64,000 bases of DNA, from contig NZ_LQPS01000016.1 of the NCBI RefSeq assembly GCF_002101885.1, positions 1 through 64,000 on the forward strand. The letters run 5' to 3'. Source of the stretch: Mycolicibacter senuensis (GTDB lineage: Bacteria > Actinomycetota > Actinomycetes > Mycobacteriales > Mycobacteriaceae). A program made the position numbers and the translations under genes. The stretch's first letter is position 1; each line of letters begins with the position of its first letter. Below are positions 53,233 through 62,296 of this stretch, in pieces. The notes under the pieces were generated by a model, which was given only the letters and a program-made list of their open reading frames with translations, ran no database searches and had not been told where the DNA came from.

Positions 53233-54197
53233 TGGGCCAACTGTCCGGACCGACCGACCCCGCTGCCGACGCCGGCTGGTCACCGCGGCACCGGCGCAAG
53301 GGCTTTCTCACCGACACCTCGATCTGCATCGGCTGCAAGGCCTGCGAGGTGGCCTGCAAGGAGTGGAACCACAACCCGGCCGATGGCGACCTGAAGCTGC
53401 TCGGGTCCTCCTATGACAACACCGGCTCGCTGGGCGCCAACACCTGGCGGCACGTCGCGTTCATCGAACAGGGCGCCGACGCCATCGCGGAGGCTCGCGA
53501 GTCGGGCCGACGGCTGATCGATCTGGGCATGCCGAAAATGCCTGGCGCAGCACCGGATATCGCGCCGCCGGACACCGACCAGTTCCGCTGGCTGATGTCG
53601 TCGGACGTCTGCAAGCACTGCACGCATGCCGGATGCCTGGACGTCTGCCCGACGGGCTCGCTGTTCCGCACCGAGTTCGGCACCGTGGTGGTGCAGGACG
53701 ACGTCTGCAACGGCTGCGGAAACTGCGTGCCGGCCTGCCCGTTCGGGGTGATCGAGCGCCGCACCGACGGTACCGCGGCGCCGAAGTCCGTCCGCGGCGC
53801 CGCTCCGGGCGGGCCCGACGCCGGGATCGCCCAGAAGTGCACCATGTGCTACGACCGGCTGGTCGACGGCGAGACCCCGGCCTGCGCCAAGACCTGCCCG
53901 ACCGAATCGATCAAGTTCGGCGACCACGACGAGCTGGTGGCCGACGCCCGCGAGCGGGTGGCCCGGCTGCACGCGCAGGGCCGCACCGAGGCCCGGCTCT
54001 ACGGTGCCAACGAGCACGACGGCGTCGGCGGCACCGGATCGGTCTTCCTGTTGCTCGACGAACCGGAGGTCTACGGCCTGCCACCGGACCCGCGGGTCGG
54101 CACGGCGGACCTGCCGGCGATGTTCAAGCGGTCGGGGTTGGCCGCCGCCGGGATGCTGGCAGCTGCTGCCGTCGCATTCCTGGGTGGACGTTCATGA
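53232..54197 (+). CDS. fdhB: Formate dehydrogenase iron-sulfur (beta) subunit
   Basis: 321 aa, ATG overlapping the alpha-subunit stop. Four ferredoxin-type cysteine clusters: CIGCKACEVACKEWN, CKHCTHAGCLDVCP, CNGCGNCVPACP and CTMCYDR...CAKTCP. These carry electrons from the molybdenum site to the membrane. A hydrophobic C-terminal helix (LAAAGMLAAAAVAFLGG) anchors it. As in FdnH/FdoH. Confidence 0.95.
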   Translation: MGQLSGPTDPAADAGWSPRHRRKGFLTDTSICIGCKACEVACKEWNHNPADGDLKLLGSSYDNTGSLGANTWRHVAFIEQGADAIAEARESGRRLIDLGMPKMPGAAPDIAPPDTDQFRWLMSSDVCKHCTHAGCLDVCPTGSLFRTEFGTVVVQDDVCNGCGNCVPACPFGVIERRTDGTAAPKSVRGAAPGGPDAGIAQKCTMCYDRLVDGETPACAKTCPTESIKFGDHDELVADARERVARLHAQGRTEARLYGANEHDGVGGTGSVFLLLDEPEVYGLPPDPRVGTADLPAMFKRSGLAAAGMLAAAAVAFLGGRS

Positions 54198-55243
54198 GCA
54201 CGGTTGCGGATGGTTCGCGCCGCGGCAAGCGTCGGCGCCGAGGCGGCGGCGACGGCGGCCGCGAGATGCCGATGGTGCCCGACGTGCAGTTCACCTCGTA
54301 CTACGGGCGCCCGGTGGTCAAGCCCGCGCCGTGGACCCACGAGATCGCCGCGTACCTGTTCCTCGGCGGCCTGGCCGGCGGGTCCGGCATCCTGGCCGCC
54401 GGCGCCCAGCTCACCGGCCGGAAAGTGTTGCGCCGCAACTCGCGGCTGGCGGCGCTGGTGGCGATCGCGTTGAGCGCGGCGGCGCTGATCAGCGACCTCG
54501 GTCGCCCCGAACGCTTCGTCAACATGCTGCGCACCATCAAACTGACCTCTCCGATGAGCCTGGGCTCCTGGATCCTGTCGGGCTTCGGCGCGGGCGCCGG
54601 GGTGGCTGCGGCCGCCGAGGTCGATCGCATGACCGGTGAGCGGCTGCCGCTGGGCCCACTGCGGTCGGTGCTGCGGGTGGCCGAGGGACCGGCCGGTTTG
54701 GAGGCTGCGGTGTTCGCCGCGCCGCTGGCCGTCTACACCGCGGTGCTGCTGGGCGACACCGCCACCCCGACCTGGCACGGCGCCCATCGCGACCTGCCGT
54801 TCGTGTTCGTCAGCTCGGCGAGCCTGGCCTCCGGTGGCCTGGCGATGCTGACCACGCCGGTGACCGAAGCCGGACCGGCACGACGTTTGGCGGTGCTCGG
54901 GGTCATCGGTGACGTGATCGCGACACGGGCGATGGAGCACCGGATGGACCCGATCACCGCCGAGCCGCTGCGGCAGGGCCGGGCCGGGCTGATGCTGCGG
55001 TGCAGTGAAGGCCTGGCGATCGCCGGCGGTGTCGGGACGCTGCTGGGCGGGCGGAACCGCGGGGTGGCGGCGCTGTCCGGGCTGGCGCTGCTGGGCGCCT
55101 CTGCGCTGACCCGGTTGGGGGTGTTCGAGGCCGGCATCGAGTCGGCGAAGGATCCGCGCTACACCATCGAACCGCAGAAACGTCGCCTGGCGGCGCGGCG
55201 GGCAGCCGGTATCACCGGGGATTCGATCACCACTGCGGGGTGA
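54194..55243 (+). CDS. NrfD/PsrC-type membrane anchor of formate dehydrogenase
   Basis: 349 aa from MSTVADGSRRGKRRRR, overlapping the previous stop (ATGA). After a basic N-terminus and VPDVQFTSYYGRPVVKPAPWTHEIAAY, eight or nine transmembrane helices follow, with the family motif LFLGGLAGGS and DLGRPERF. NrfD subunits pass electrons to or from quinone and replace the cytochrome b (FdnI) of enterobacteria. Confidence 0.92.
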   Translation: MSTVADGSRRGKRRRRGGGDGGREMPMVPDVQFTSYYGRPVVKPAPWTHEIAAYLFLGGLAGGSGILAAGAQLTGRKVLRRNSRLAALVAIALSAAALISDLGRPERFVNMLRTIKLTSPMSLGSWILSGFGAGAGVAAAAEVDRMTGERLPLGPLRSVLRVAEGPAGLEAAVFAAPLAVYTAVLLGDTATPTWHGAHRDLPFVFVSSASLASGGLAMLTTPVTEAGPARRLAVLGVIGDVIATRAMEHRMDPITAEPLRQGRAGLMLRCSEGLAIAGGVGTLLGGRNRGVAALSGLALLGASALTRLGVFEAGIESAKDPRYTIEPQKRRLAARRAAGITGDSITTAG

Positions 55244-55249
55244 GACGAG

Positions 55250-55462
55250 TCAGTCGTCGAGCTTGTGCAGCGCCGAGCCCTTGTGCATGGCGATGTGGTC
55301 GCTCTTGTCGCTCTTGATCTCGTACTGCGGTTCGTCGGGGCTCGCGCGCCGGCTGTGCCCCTTGTATTCGGTGTCTTTGGTGTGGACTTTGGTGATCTTG
55401 CCGCTCACGTGCCCGGCCTCGGAGTTCCATCGCACGTGGTCGCCGACCTTGAACTTGCTCAT
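55250..55462 (-). CDS. DUF2945 (HVA1-type TUDOR) small protein
   Basis: 70 aa, MSKFKVGDHVRWNSEAGHVSGKITKVHTKDTEYKGH, the DUF2945 beta-barrel pattern. Its ATG overlaps the selD stop by 4 nt, so it is co-translated with selD. Role unknown; the fold suggests protein or nucleic-acid binding. Confidence 0.85.
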   Translation of the reverse strand: MSKFKVGDHVRWNSEAGHVSGKITKVHTKDTEYKGHSRRASPDEPQYEIKSDKSDHIAMHKGSALHKLDD

Positions 55463-56436
55463 CGCACCTCGATCCCTGTTCCGGCAACGGTATGTCCGAT
55501 CACCGGGTACCCGGGAAGCTCTCCGGCAATCAGCAGGCCGCCGGAGGTCTGGGCGTCGGCCAGCAGCAGCAGGTCGTCCTCGGTGATGCCGGGGCCGGGG
55601 TGCAACTGCGGGCGCACCCAGTCCAGGTTGCGCCGGGTGCCGCCGGAGACGAAGCCGTCGCGCAGCGCCTCGGCGGCACCGGCGATCGCCGGGACCGCGC
55701 CGCGATCGATCACCGCGCCCACTCCGGAGGCCCGGCACATCTTGTAGAGGTGGCCCAGCAGCCCGAATCCGGTGACGTCGGTGGCGGCCCGGAGCCCCGC
55801 TTCCACCGCTTCGCGTGCCGCGTCGCGGTTGAGCCGGGTCATCAGCTCGACGGCTTCGCCGGAGACCTCCCCGGTGCTCTTATGCCGGTTGTTGAGCAGT
55901 CCGACCCCGATCGGCTTGGTCAGTGTCAGCGGAAGCCCGGGTGCGGCGGAGTCGTTGCGCAGCAACTTCTTCGGGTGGGCCACCCCGGTGACAGCCATGC
56001 CGTACTTGGGTTCCGGGTCGTCGATGGAGTGCCCGCCGATCACCGGGCACCCCGCCTGTTCGGCGACGGCCAGCCCGCCGCGCAGCACCTCGGTCATCAG
56101 CTCCATCGGCAGCGTCTCCCGCGGCCAGCCCACCAGGTTGATCGCGACCACCGGGGTGCCACCCATGGCGTAGATGTCCGAGAGCGCGTTGGCGGCGGCG
56201 ATCCGCCCCCAGTCGTAGGCGTCGTCGACGACCGGGGTGAAGAAGTCCGCGGTGGACAACACCGCGAGGTCGTCGCGCACCAGCACCGCGGCCGCGTCGT
56301 CGCCGTCGTCGAGCCCGACCAGCACCCGGTCGTGCGCCTGCCCGGTCAGTCCGCGCACCGCGTCCTCGAGTTCGCCGGGCGGGATCTTGCAGGCGCAGCC
56401 GCCGCCGTGCGCGTAGCCGGTGAGCCGGATGGTCAT
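55459..56436 (-). CDS. selD: SelD, selenide water dikinase (selenophosphate synthetase)
   Basis: 325 aa. The catalytic HGGGCACK segment carries Cys14 and Lys17, equivalent to the essential Cys/Lys of E. coli SelD. ATP-site motifs GLDDGDDAAAV and DVTGFGLLGH are present. It makes selenophosphate for Sec-tRNA synthesis. It does not itself use a UGA codon. Divergent from tRNA-Sec. Confidence 0.95.
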   Translation of the reverse strand: MTIRLTGYAHGGGCACKIPPGELEDAVRGLTGQAHDRVLVGLDDGDDAAAVLVRDDLAVLSTADFFTPVVDDAYDWGRIAAANALSDIYAMGGTPVVAINLVGWPRETLPMELMTEVLRGGLAVAEQAGCPVIGGHSIDDPEPKYGMAVTGVAHPKKLLRNDSAAPGLPLTLTKPIGVGLLNNRHKSTGEVSGEAVELMTRLNRDAAREAVEAGLRAATDVTGFGLLGHLYKMCRASGVGAVIDRGAVPAIAGAAEALRDGFVSGGTRRNLDWVRPQLHPGPGITEDDLLLLADAQTSGGLLIAGELPGYPVIGHTVAGTGIEVR

Positions 56437-56472
56437 CGTTTCAGGCTAGCCAGACCGGCTAGGTTGATCAGC

Positions 56473-56567
56473 GGAGGCGTCTGGGTCCTGGTGGGCTCCC
56501 CGGTCTTCAAAACCGGTGAGGCCGAGCAGCTCGGTCTGGCGGGTTCGATTCCCGTCCGCCTCCGCCA
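56473..56567 (+). tRNA. selC: tRNA-Sec (anticodon TCA)
   Basis: A 95-nt tRNA. The acceptor stem is GGAGGCG/CGCCTCC, the anticodon arm is CCGGT-CTTCAAA-ACCGG with anticodon TCA, and there is a long variable arm (GAGGCCGAGCAGCTCGGTCT). The T arm with TTCGATT, a G discriminator and encoded CCA complete it. The long extra arm and UCA anticodon define a selenocysteine tRNA. It sits 16 bp before selA. Confidence 0.95.
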
Positions 56568-56583
56568 CCGGACAGGAGGGGCT

Positions 56584-57882
56584 GTGAGCCAGGTCGATCC
56601 GCGTCGCGCCATTCCCCGCACCGATGCATTGCTGGCGCTGCCCGCGGTGCGCCAGGCGGCCACCCGGCTCGGCGAGCACGCCATCCGAGCGGTGGTGCGC
56701 GACCTCCAAGACCGGGCGCGACGCGGTGAACTGGTGCCGGAGCAGGTGGAATCAGCGGTGCTGGACCGTCTTTCGTCTCGTGCTGGAACCACGCTGCGGC
56801 CGGTGCTCAACGCCACCGGGGTGGTGATCCACACCAACCTGGGCCGAGCTCCACTATCGGCGGCCGCAGTCGAGGCGCTGGTGGCCGCCGCCGGTTATGT
56901 CGACGTCGAGTTGGACCTGGAAACCGGAACCCGGTCCAAACGCGGCCGCGCCGCGCGTGCCGCGCTGCTGGCGGCGTGTCCGGCGGCCGAGGACGCACTG
57001 GTGGTCAACAACGGCGCCGCTGCGCTGGTACTGGCCACCACCACGCTGGCCGCGGGCAAGGAAGTGATCGTCAGCCGCGGCGAGCTGATCGAGATCGGCG
57101 CCGGGTTCCGGCTGCCGGATCTGATCGCCTCCACCGGCGCGGTGCTGCGCGAGGTCGGCACCACCAACCGCACCCACCTGCCCGACTACGCCGAGGCGCT
57201 GGGACCGCGGACCGGCTGCATTCTCAAGGTGCATCCCAGCAACTTCGCCGTACAGGGGTTCACCGCGGCGGTCGGGCTGCGCGAACTGCGGGGCTTGGCC
57301 GACCAACACGGTGTGGCCCTGTTGGCCGATCTGGGCAGCGGACTGCTCGCTGCCGACGCGCTGCTGCCCGACGAACCGGATGCGGCGACCGCGCTGGCCG
57401 CCGGCGCCGACCTGGTGACCGCCAGCGGGGACAAACTGCTCGGCGGACCGCAGGCCGGGCTGGTGTTGGGTCGCAGCGAGATCGTCACGCGGCTGGCCCG
57501 TCATCCGCTGGCCCGGGCGGTGCGGGCCGACAAACTCGCACTGGCCGCGCTCGAGGCCACCGTGGTCGGTGGCCTACCGCCGGTGACCCGGGCGTTGCAC
57601 GCCGATGCCGAATCGCTGCGGCGCCGCGCGGATCAACTGGCGGATGCTGTTGGCGCCGAGACCGTTCCGCACGACGGGCGGGTCGGCGGCGGCGGAGCTC
57701 CCGGCGTTCCGCTGCCCGGCTGGGCGGTGCGACTGCCGGAGACAGCCGCCGCCCGGCTGCGCGCCGGCGATCCCGCGGTACTGCCCCGGGTGCACGACGG
57801 CGCCTGCCTGCTCGACCTGCGCTGCATTCCCGACGCCGACGACGAGCGGCTGTTGGCCGCGGTACGCGCGGCGCTGGAGTAA
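56584..57882 (+). CDS. selA: SelA, L-seryl-tRNA(Sec) selenium transferase
   Basis: 432 aa from GTG (SQVDPRRAIPRTDALL). PLP-dependent fold with the SelA signatures VLNATGVVIHTNLGRAPL, LLADLGSGLL and the PLP lysine in SGDKLLGG (Lys284). Converts Ser-tRNA(Sec) to Sec-tRNA(Sec). Followed 13 bp later by selB. Confidence 0.95.
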   Translation: MSQVDPRRAIPRTDALLALPAVRQAATRLGEHAIRAVVRDLQDRARRGELVPEQVESAVLDRLSSRAGTTLRPVLNATGVVIHTNLGRAPLSAAAVEALVAAAGYVDVELDLETGTRSKRGRAARAALLAACPAAEDALVVNNGAAALVLATTTLAAGKEVIVSRGELIEIGAGFRLPDLIASTGAVLREVGTTNRTHLPDYAEALGPRTGCILKVHPSNFAVQGFTAAVGLRELRGLADQHGVALLADLGSGLLAADALLPDEPDAATALAAGADLVTASGDKLLGGPQAGLVLGRSEIVTRLARHPLARAVRADKLALAALEATVVGGLPPVTRALHADAESLRRRADQLADAVGAETVPHDGRVGGGGAPGVPLPGWAVRLPETAAARLRAGDPAVLPRVHDGACLLDLRCIPDADDERLLAAVRAALE

Positions 57883-57895
57883 CCGTGATCTGGCC

Positions 57896-59683
57896 ATGTT
57901 TGCCATAGCCACCGCCGGCCACGTCGACCACGGCAAATCCACCCTGGTGCGGGCGCTGACCGGGATGGAGCCCGACCGGTGGGCCGAAGAGCGCCGCCGC
58001 GGACTCACCATCGACCTCGGATTCGCCTGGACCACACTGCCCTCCGGCGCCCGGGTGGCGTTCGTCGACGTACCCGGGCATGAACGCTTCCTCACCAATA
58101 CCCTGGCCGGCCTGGGCCCGGCACCGGCGGTGTGTTTCGTGGTCGCCGCCGACGAAGGCTGGCGGGCGCAGTCGTCGGATCATCGTGACGCCCTTGCCGC
58201 CCTCGGCATTTCACACGGCCTGGTGGCGCTGACCCGCACCGACCGGGTGACACCCGCCCGGGTTGCCGAGGTGCTGGCCGAGACCCGCGCCGAGCTCGCC
58301 GAGACCGGGCTGCACGACGCCCCCGCGGTGGCGGTGTCCGCCGTCTCCGGTGCCGGACTGACCGAGCTGCGAACGGCGCTCGATGCGGTCCTGTCCCGGC
58401 TGCCCGCGCCCTGCCCGGCCGCACGGGTTCGGCTGTGGGTGGATCGCGCGTTCAGCATCACCGGGGCCGGGACCGTGGCGACCGGCACCCTCACGGCGGG
58501 CACGCTGGCTCGCGGTGACCGACTTACCCTGCTGGGACGAGGACACCCGCGCGAGGTGACGGTTCGCGGGTTGCAGAGTTGCGGTCACGACTGCGCGACG
58601 CTGTCGCCGGCGGCTCGGGTGGCCGTCAACCTGCGAGGGTTGCCGGCAGAAGACGTGCACCGCGGCAACACGCTGGTCACCGTCGATGCGTGGCCGATCA
58701 CCGACGTGCTGGATGTGCGGCGTACGACCGGTCTTGTGCTGAACCAGGCGCCCGAACACCTGGTGGTGCACGTCGGCACCGCGTCGGCGCCGGCGCGGCT
58801 TCGCCCGTTCGACGATGACCACGCCCGGCTCTCCTTGGAACATCCTCTGCCGCTGACGCTTTCGGACCAACTGTTGTTACGCGACCCCGGTGGTCGGCGG
58901 ATACTCGCCGGGGTCCGCGTACTCGATCCCGATCCTCCGGGGCTGCGGCGCCGCGGCGATAGCACCCGGCGCGCGGTTGCGCTGGCGGCGCTGGCACCCG
59001 GTGGCGATCCGGCGGCGGTGGTGGCAGACCGGGGCGCGGTGCCCCGCCGCCGGCTGCAACTGCTCGGCTACGACTGCGCGGCGGTGCCTGCCGGGGTGCG
59101 CGAGATCCGTGGCTGGTGGGTGCATACCCGCATCCATCGGGACTGGGTGGAACGCCTGGGCTCGGCGGTACGCGAACTGCACGATCGAAACCCATTGTCG
59201 GCAGGGCTGTCCGGCGGGGCAGCAGCTGACCTGTTGGGATTGCCCGATGCGGTCCTGCTCGATGACGTGGTGCGGGACTGCGGGCTGGAGTTCCACGACG
59301 GCCTGATCCGGGTAGCGGGCACCGGTGGTGATCTCGGGCCGGCCGAGGCCGCGGTCGCGGCGCTGGAATCTCGCCTCGCGGCTGAGCCGTTCCGGGCCCC
59401 TGGCGCTGACGACCTGACCGCCCTGCGACTGGGGGTCCGCGAGTTGGCCGCAGCCGAGCGCGCGGGCCGATTGCTGCGGCTGACCGACTCGGTGGTGCTG
59501 CTACCGTCGGCGCCGGCCCTGGCGATGCGCGAACTGGCGTTGTTGGCCCAACCTTTCACCGCCACGCAGGCCAAGCAGACATTGCACACCACCCGGCGGG
59601 TGGCGATCCCACTGCTGGAGTACCTCGATGCCCGCGGTTGGACCCGGCGTATCGACAATGTCCAGCGGGAAGTGGTGCGTTAG
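57896..59683 (+). CDS. selB: SelB, selenocysteine-specific elongation factor
   Basis: 595 aa from MFAIATAGHVDHGKSTL. The G1 motif GHVDHGKST, the G3 motif DVPGHERF and an EF-Tu-like body (about 1-330) are followed by winged-helix repeats that bind the SECIS (about 400-595; HTTRRVAIPLLEYLDARGWTRRI at the end). Delivers Sec-tRNA to UGA codons next to SECIS elements. Intact. Confidence 0.95.
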   Translation: MFAIATAGHVDHGKSTLVRALTGMEPDRWAEERRRGLTIDLGFAWTTLPSGARVAFVDVPGHERFLTNTLAGLGPAPAVCFVVAADEGWRAQSSDHRDALAALGISHGLVALTRTDRVTPARVAEVLAETRAELAETGLHDAPAVAVSAVSGAGLTELRTALDAVLSRLPAPCPAARVRLWVDRAFSITGAGTVATGTLTAGTLARGDRLTLLGRGHPREVTVRGLQSCGHDCATLSPAARVAVNLRGLPAEDVHRGNTLVTVDAWPITDVLDVRRTTGLVLNQAPEHLVVHVGTASAPARLRPFDDDHARLSLEHPLPLTLSDQLLLRDPGGRRILAGVRVLDPDPPGLRRRGDSTRRAVALAALAPGGDPAAVVADRGAVPRRRLQLLGYDCAAVPAGVREIRGWWVHTRIHRDWVERLGSAVRELHDRNPLSAGLSGGAAADLLGLPDAVLLDDVVRDCGLEFHDGLIRVAGTGGDLGPAEAAVAALESRLAAEPFRAPGADDLTALRLGVRELAAAERAGRLLRLTDSVVLLPSAPALAMRELALLAQPFTATQAKQTLHTTRRVAIPLLEYLDARGWTRRIDNVQREVVR

Positions 59684-59879
59684 GAAACCCGTGAACCACG
59701 ATTGCGAAGCCACCGGGGGTGTAGCATGAGGACAAGCCGTCTCGTTTTTCACGGCGATCCTCAATCTCCACGCATTAGTAAAGATATCCGCGTGCGAGTC
59801 GCTTCGAGTGGTTCAATCGCCAGCTGTTCACCGCGTTGAACGCGGCTACCCCCTACTGATCCGTAAAGGATATACCGCA

Positions 59880-60026
59880 ATGGATTTCGCCAACTTGTTC
59901 TCGCACCCCGACAAGCCGGAGTTCGTTGTTCCGCCCTCCACAACGCGAGTGGAGAAGCCGGCCCTTTCCGACCTGCCTGCGGCGGAGTCTCCTTTCACCC
60001 TTCCGCCGCCATCGGCAACGACATGA
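59880..60026 (+). CDS. Small acidic/proline protein upstream of DUF5994 gene
   Basis: 48 aa, MDFANLFSHPDKPEFVVPPSTT..., with AAAGGATATACC upstream. The stop overlaps the next start (ATGA). It has no known domain and is probably disordered. The 196 bp between selB and this gene show no other gene. Confidence 0.55.
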   Translation: MDFANLFSHPDKPEFVVPPSTTRVEKPALSDLPAAESPFTLPPPSATT

Positions 60027-60559
60027 CCGGGACGCGCCGCTCGGCGCGTCCTATTCGAATCGCCCTGGCCGCCCGACTGGGCGCGGATATCGACGGGGCC
60101 TGGTGGCCGCAGACCGCCTCCATGGTGAACGAGCTACCCGGACTCATCGCGGCGTTGCAGCGACGGGTCGGCGAGATCACGAATATCAGTATCAACTGGT
60201 CCGTCACGGACGGCTCGCCCGATCTGGATTCGATGACGGCGGCCGGCATGGCGCGGCCGGGCTGGCGCGATAAGAGCCAACGTCTGCTGATCGCCACCGG
60301 CCGTCTCGGCCGCGTGAAACTGTTGGTGGTACCTCACCTGACGAGGGCGGGCCTCGGCTTGATGCTGCTGCGCCGAGCGGCTGAAATCCCCATTCCGCTT
60401 GCACAGCAAGAAGATCGCGAGTTGGGCACTGCCGATTACATCATCCGGGCAGCGCGGACACAAAGCGCGTCCTGGGCCGATCGAATGGCCGACGATCTGG
60501 CGGGCGAAAGCCACTCGGTGCCGGGTGTGCACAGCGGACACCCGGCCCCGAGCGGGTAA
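60023..60559 (+). CDS. DUF5994 family protein
   Basis: 178 aa from MTGTRRSARPIRIALAARLG. The motif LGADIDGAWWPQTASMVNELPGLIAAL is characteristic of mycobacterial DUF5994 proteins. The C-terminus (about 140-178) is variable. Function unknown. Translationally coupled to the small upstream ORF; convergent with the helicase gene. Confidence 0.8.
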   Translation: MTGTRRSARPIRIALAARLGADIDGAWWPQTASMVNELPGLIAALQRRVGEITNISINWSVTDGSPDLDSMTAAGMARPGWRDKSQRLLIATGRLGRVKLLVVPHLTRAGLGLMLLRRAAEIPIPLAQQEDRELGTADYIIRAARTQSASWADRMADDLAGESHSVPGVHSGHPAPSG

Positions 60560-60590
60560 GCACAAGTTTCGTCGAATTGTGCGGCGGCGG

Positions 60591-61907
60591 TTATCGGGCG
60601 GCTACGCGCTGACGTGCGCGTCCCGACGCCGGTGTCCGGCTGACGTTTCCACCGTTGCGGGAGGTAGCGCGGCGGCGTTGCGGCCGGCCGGCGTTGCCGG
60701 GTGCGGTGACGGCCGGCTTGGGCGCCGGAGCCTGGTAGGGCGCGACCTCGCCGACCAACGCGGTCACCGGCTCGGACTGCGCGCTCACCTGTTGCGGTCG
60801 TGCGGTGATCCCGGCCTTGCGCAGCAGCGTCGAGGTGTCCCGACGTTCCTCGGGTAGCACCACGGTGACGACGTCGCCGGCGCTGCCGGCGCGCGCGGTG
60901 CGCCCCGAGCGGTGCAGGTACGCCTTGTGTTCGGTGGGCGGATCCACGTGCACCACCAGACCCACCTCGTCGACGTGCACGCCGCGCGCGGCGATGTCGG
61001 TGGCCACCAGCACCCGGGCGGTACCGGTGGCGAACGCAGCCAGGTTGCGGTCGCGAGCAGGCTGCGACAGGTTGCCGTGCAGGTCTACCGACGGGATACC
61101 CGCCTCGGTGAGCTGTCGGGCGAGCTTGCGAGCCTGATGTTTGGTGCGCATGAACAGGATTCGCCGATCAGCACCTGAGGCCAGCCGGTGCACCAGCTCC
61201 TTTTTGCTGGTGGAGTCGGCGACATGGAACACGTGGTGGGTCATCGCCGCCACCGGCGAGTTGGCCTCGTCGACGGAGTGCGATACCGGGTTGGTCAGGA
61301 ACCGTTTGACCAGCTTGTCGACCCCGTTGTCCAGGGTGGCCGAGAACAACAGCCGCTGACCGCCCGGCGGAGTGGCGGCCAGAATGCGGGTGACCCCGGG
61401 CAAGAAGCCCAGGTCGGCCATGTGGTCGGCTTCGTCGAGCACGGTGATCTGCACCGAATCGAGGCTGATCAGCTGCTGGCGCATCAGGTCCTCTAGCCGA
61501 CCCGGGCAGGCCACCACGATGTCGACGCCCGCGTTGAGCGCGGAGACCTGACGGCTCTGCGACACCCCGCCGAAGATGGTGGTCACCTTGAGTCGGTGAG
61601 CGGTGGCCAGCGGCTGCAGGGCGGCGGTGATCTGGGTGGCCAGTTCCCGAGTCGGGGCCAGCACCAGACCGGTCGGGCGGGCCGCGCGGCGTGTGGTGAC
61701 CGTCGCGAGACGAGCCGCCAACGGGATCGAGAATGCCAGGGTTTTGCCACTGCCGGTCTTGCCGCGGCCCAACACATCCCGGCCGGCCAGGGTGTCGGGC
61801 AGGGTGTCGATCTGGATCGGGAACGGGTTGGTGATGCCGGTGGCGGCGAGCACGCCGACCAGCGCGGCTGGTACGCCCAACTCGGCAAAGGTCGTTTGGG
61901 TATTCAT
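60591..61907 (-). CDS. DEAD-box RNA helicase (RhlE-like)
   Basis: 438 aa from [20 protein letters not shown]. The Q motif (FPIQ), Walker [31 protein letters not shown], and helicase motifs V-VI ([18 protein letters not shown]) are all present. The tail (about 370-438) is basic and Pro-rich and likely binds RNA. It has the size of small bacterial DEAD-box helicases for RNA folding and ribosome assembly. Confidence 0.95.
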   Translation of the reverse strand: MNTQTTFAELGVPAALVGVLAATGITNPFPIQIDTLPDTLAGRDVLGRGKTGSGKTLAFSIPLAARLATVTTRRAARPTGLVLAPTRELATQITAALQPLATAHRLKVTTIFGGVSQSRQVSALNAGVDIVVACPGRLEDLMRQQLISLDSVQITVLDEADHMADLGFLPGVTRILAATPPGGQRLLFSATLDNGVDKLVKRFLTNPVSHSVDEANSPVAAMTHHVFHVADSTSKKELVHRLASGADRRILFMRTKHQARKLARQLTEAGIPSVDLHGNLSQPARDRNLAAFATGTARVLVATDIAARGVHVDEVGLVVHVDPPTEHKAYLHRSGRTARAGSAGDVVTVVLPEERRDTSTLLRKAGITARPQQVSAQSEPVTALVGEVAPYQAPAPKPAVTAPGNAGRPQRRRATSRNGGNVSRTPASGRARQRVAAR

Positions 61908-62250
61908 GGGTTTCGGTGCCTTTCGGGCATCGGGTGTGCTCCCGGTCTGCGACGGAGTTGTCCGGCAGCGGTCAGCACAGAGTGGCGAGATTGCCGGTGG
62001 GCAAAATCGATCGCCGCGAGAAGAGCTTGTGCTGGGGCACGAATCATCGGGGGTTTCCGGCTGTGATACCGAGCCTGGGGCCGGTGCCGGTGATGAGGAA
62101 GCAGTCCACGACGTGTCGGCATCGCATGACGCCGACGTTGGATCAGAGCGTACCCCACGATCGGGATCGGCGGTAACGGCGGGGCCGAAGTGGAAGGCGT
62201 GAACACCCCGCATCATGACGGCCGGCGCCCAGCCGCCCGAGCTGACGCAC
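61908..62250 (-). other. Non-coding leader region of the helicase gene
   Basis: About 340 bp without a supported gene. On the minus strand TTACCG and TACGCT spaced 18 bp apart (around 62155-62185) could be a weak promoter, giving a 5' untranslated leader of over 200 nt. Long leaders are common for cold-inducible helicase genes, but no known element is recognised here. Confidence 0.4.
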
Positions 62251-62277
62251 GAATGCCCCGGCAGAACCGGGGCATTC
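62251..62277. terminator. Perfect 11-bp hairpin terminator
   Basis: GAATGCCCCGG (62251-62261) pairs fully with 62267-62277 around a 5-nt loop, 20 bp after the stop of the secreted repeat protein. It has no T-run, as is common for mycobacterial terminators. Confidence 0.7.
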
Positions 62278-62296
62278 GCGCTTGCTGCGTGGTTGG

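Noticed and set aside
49861..53283. 1140-aa minus-strand ORF
   Set aside because: It is the antisense of fdhA, open only because of high GC codon bias; it has no recognisable domains or ribosome site.
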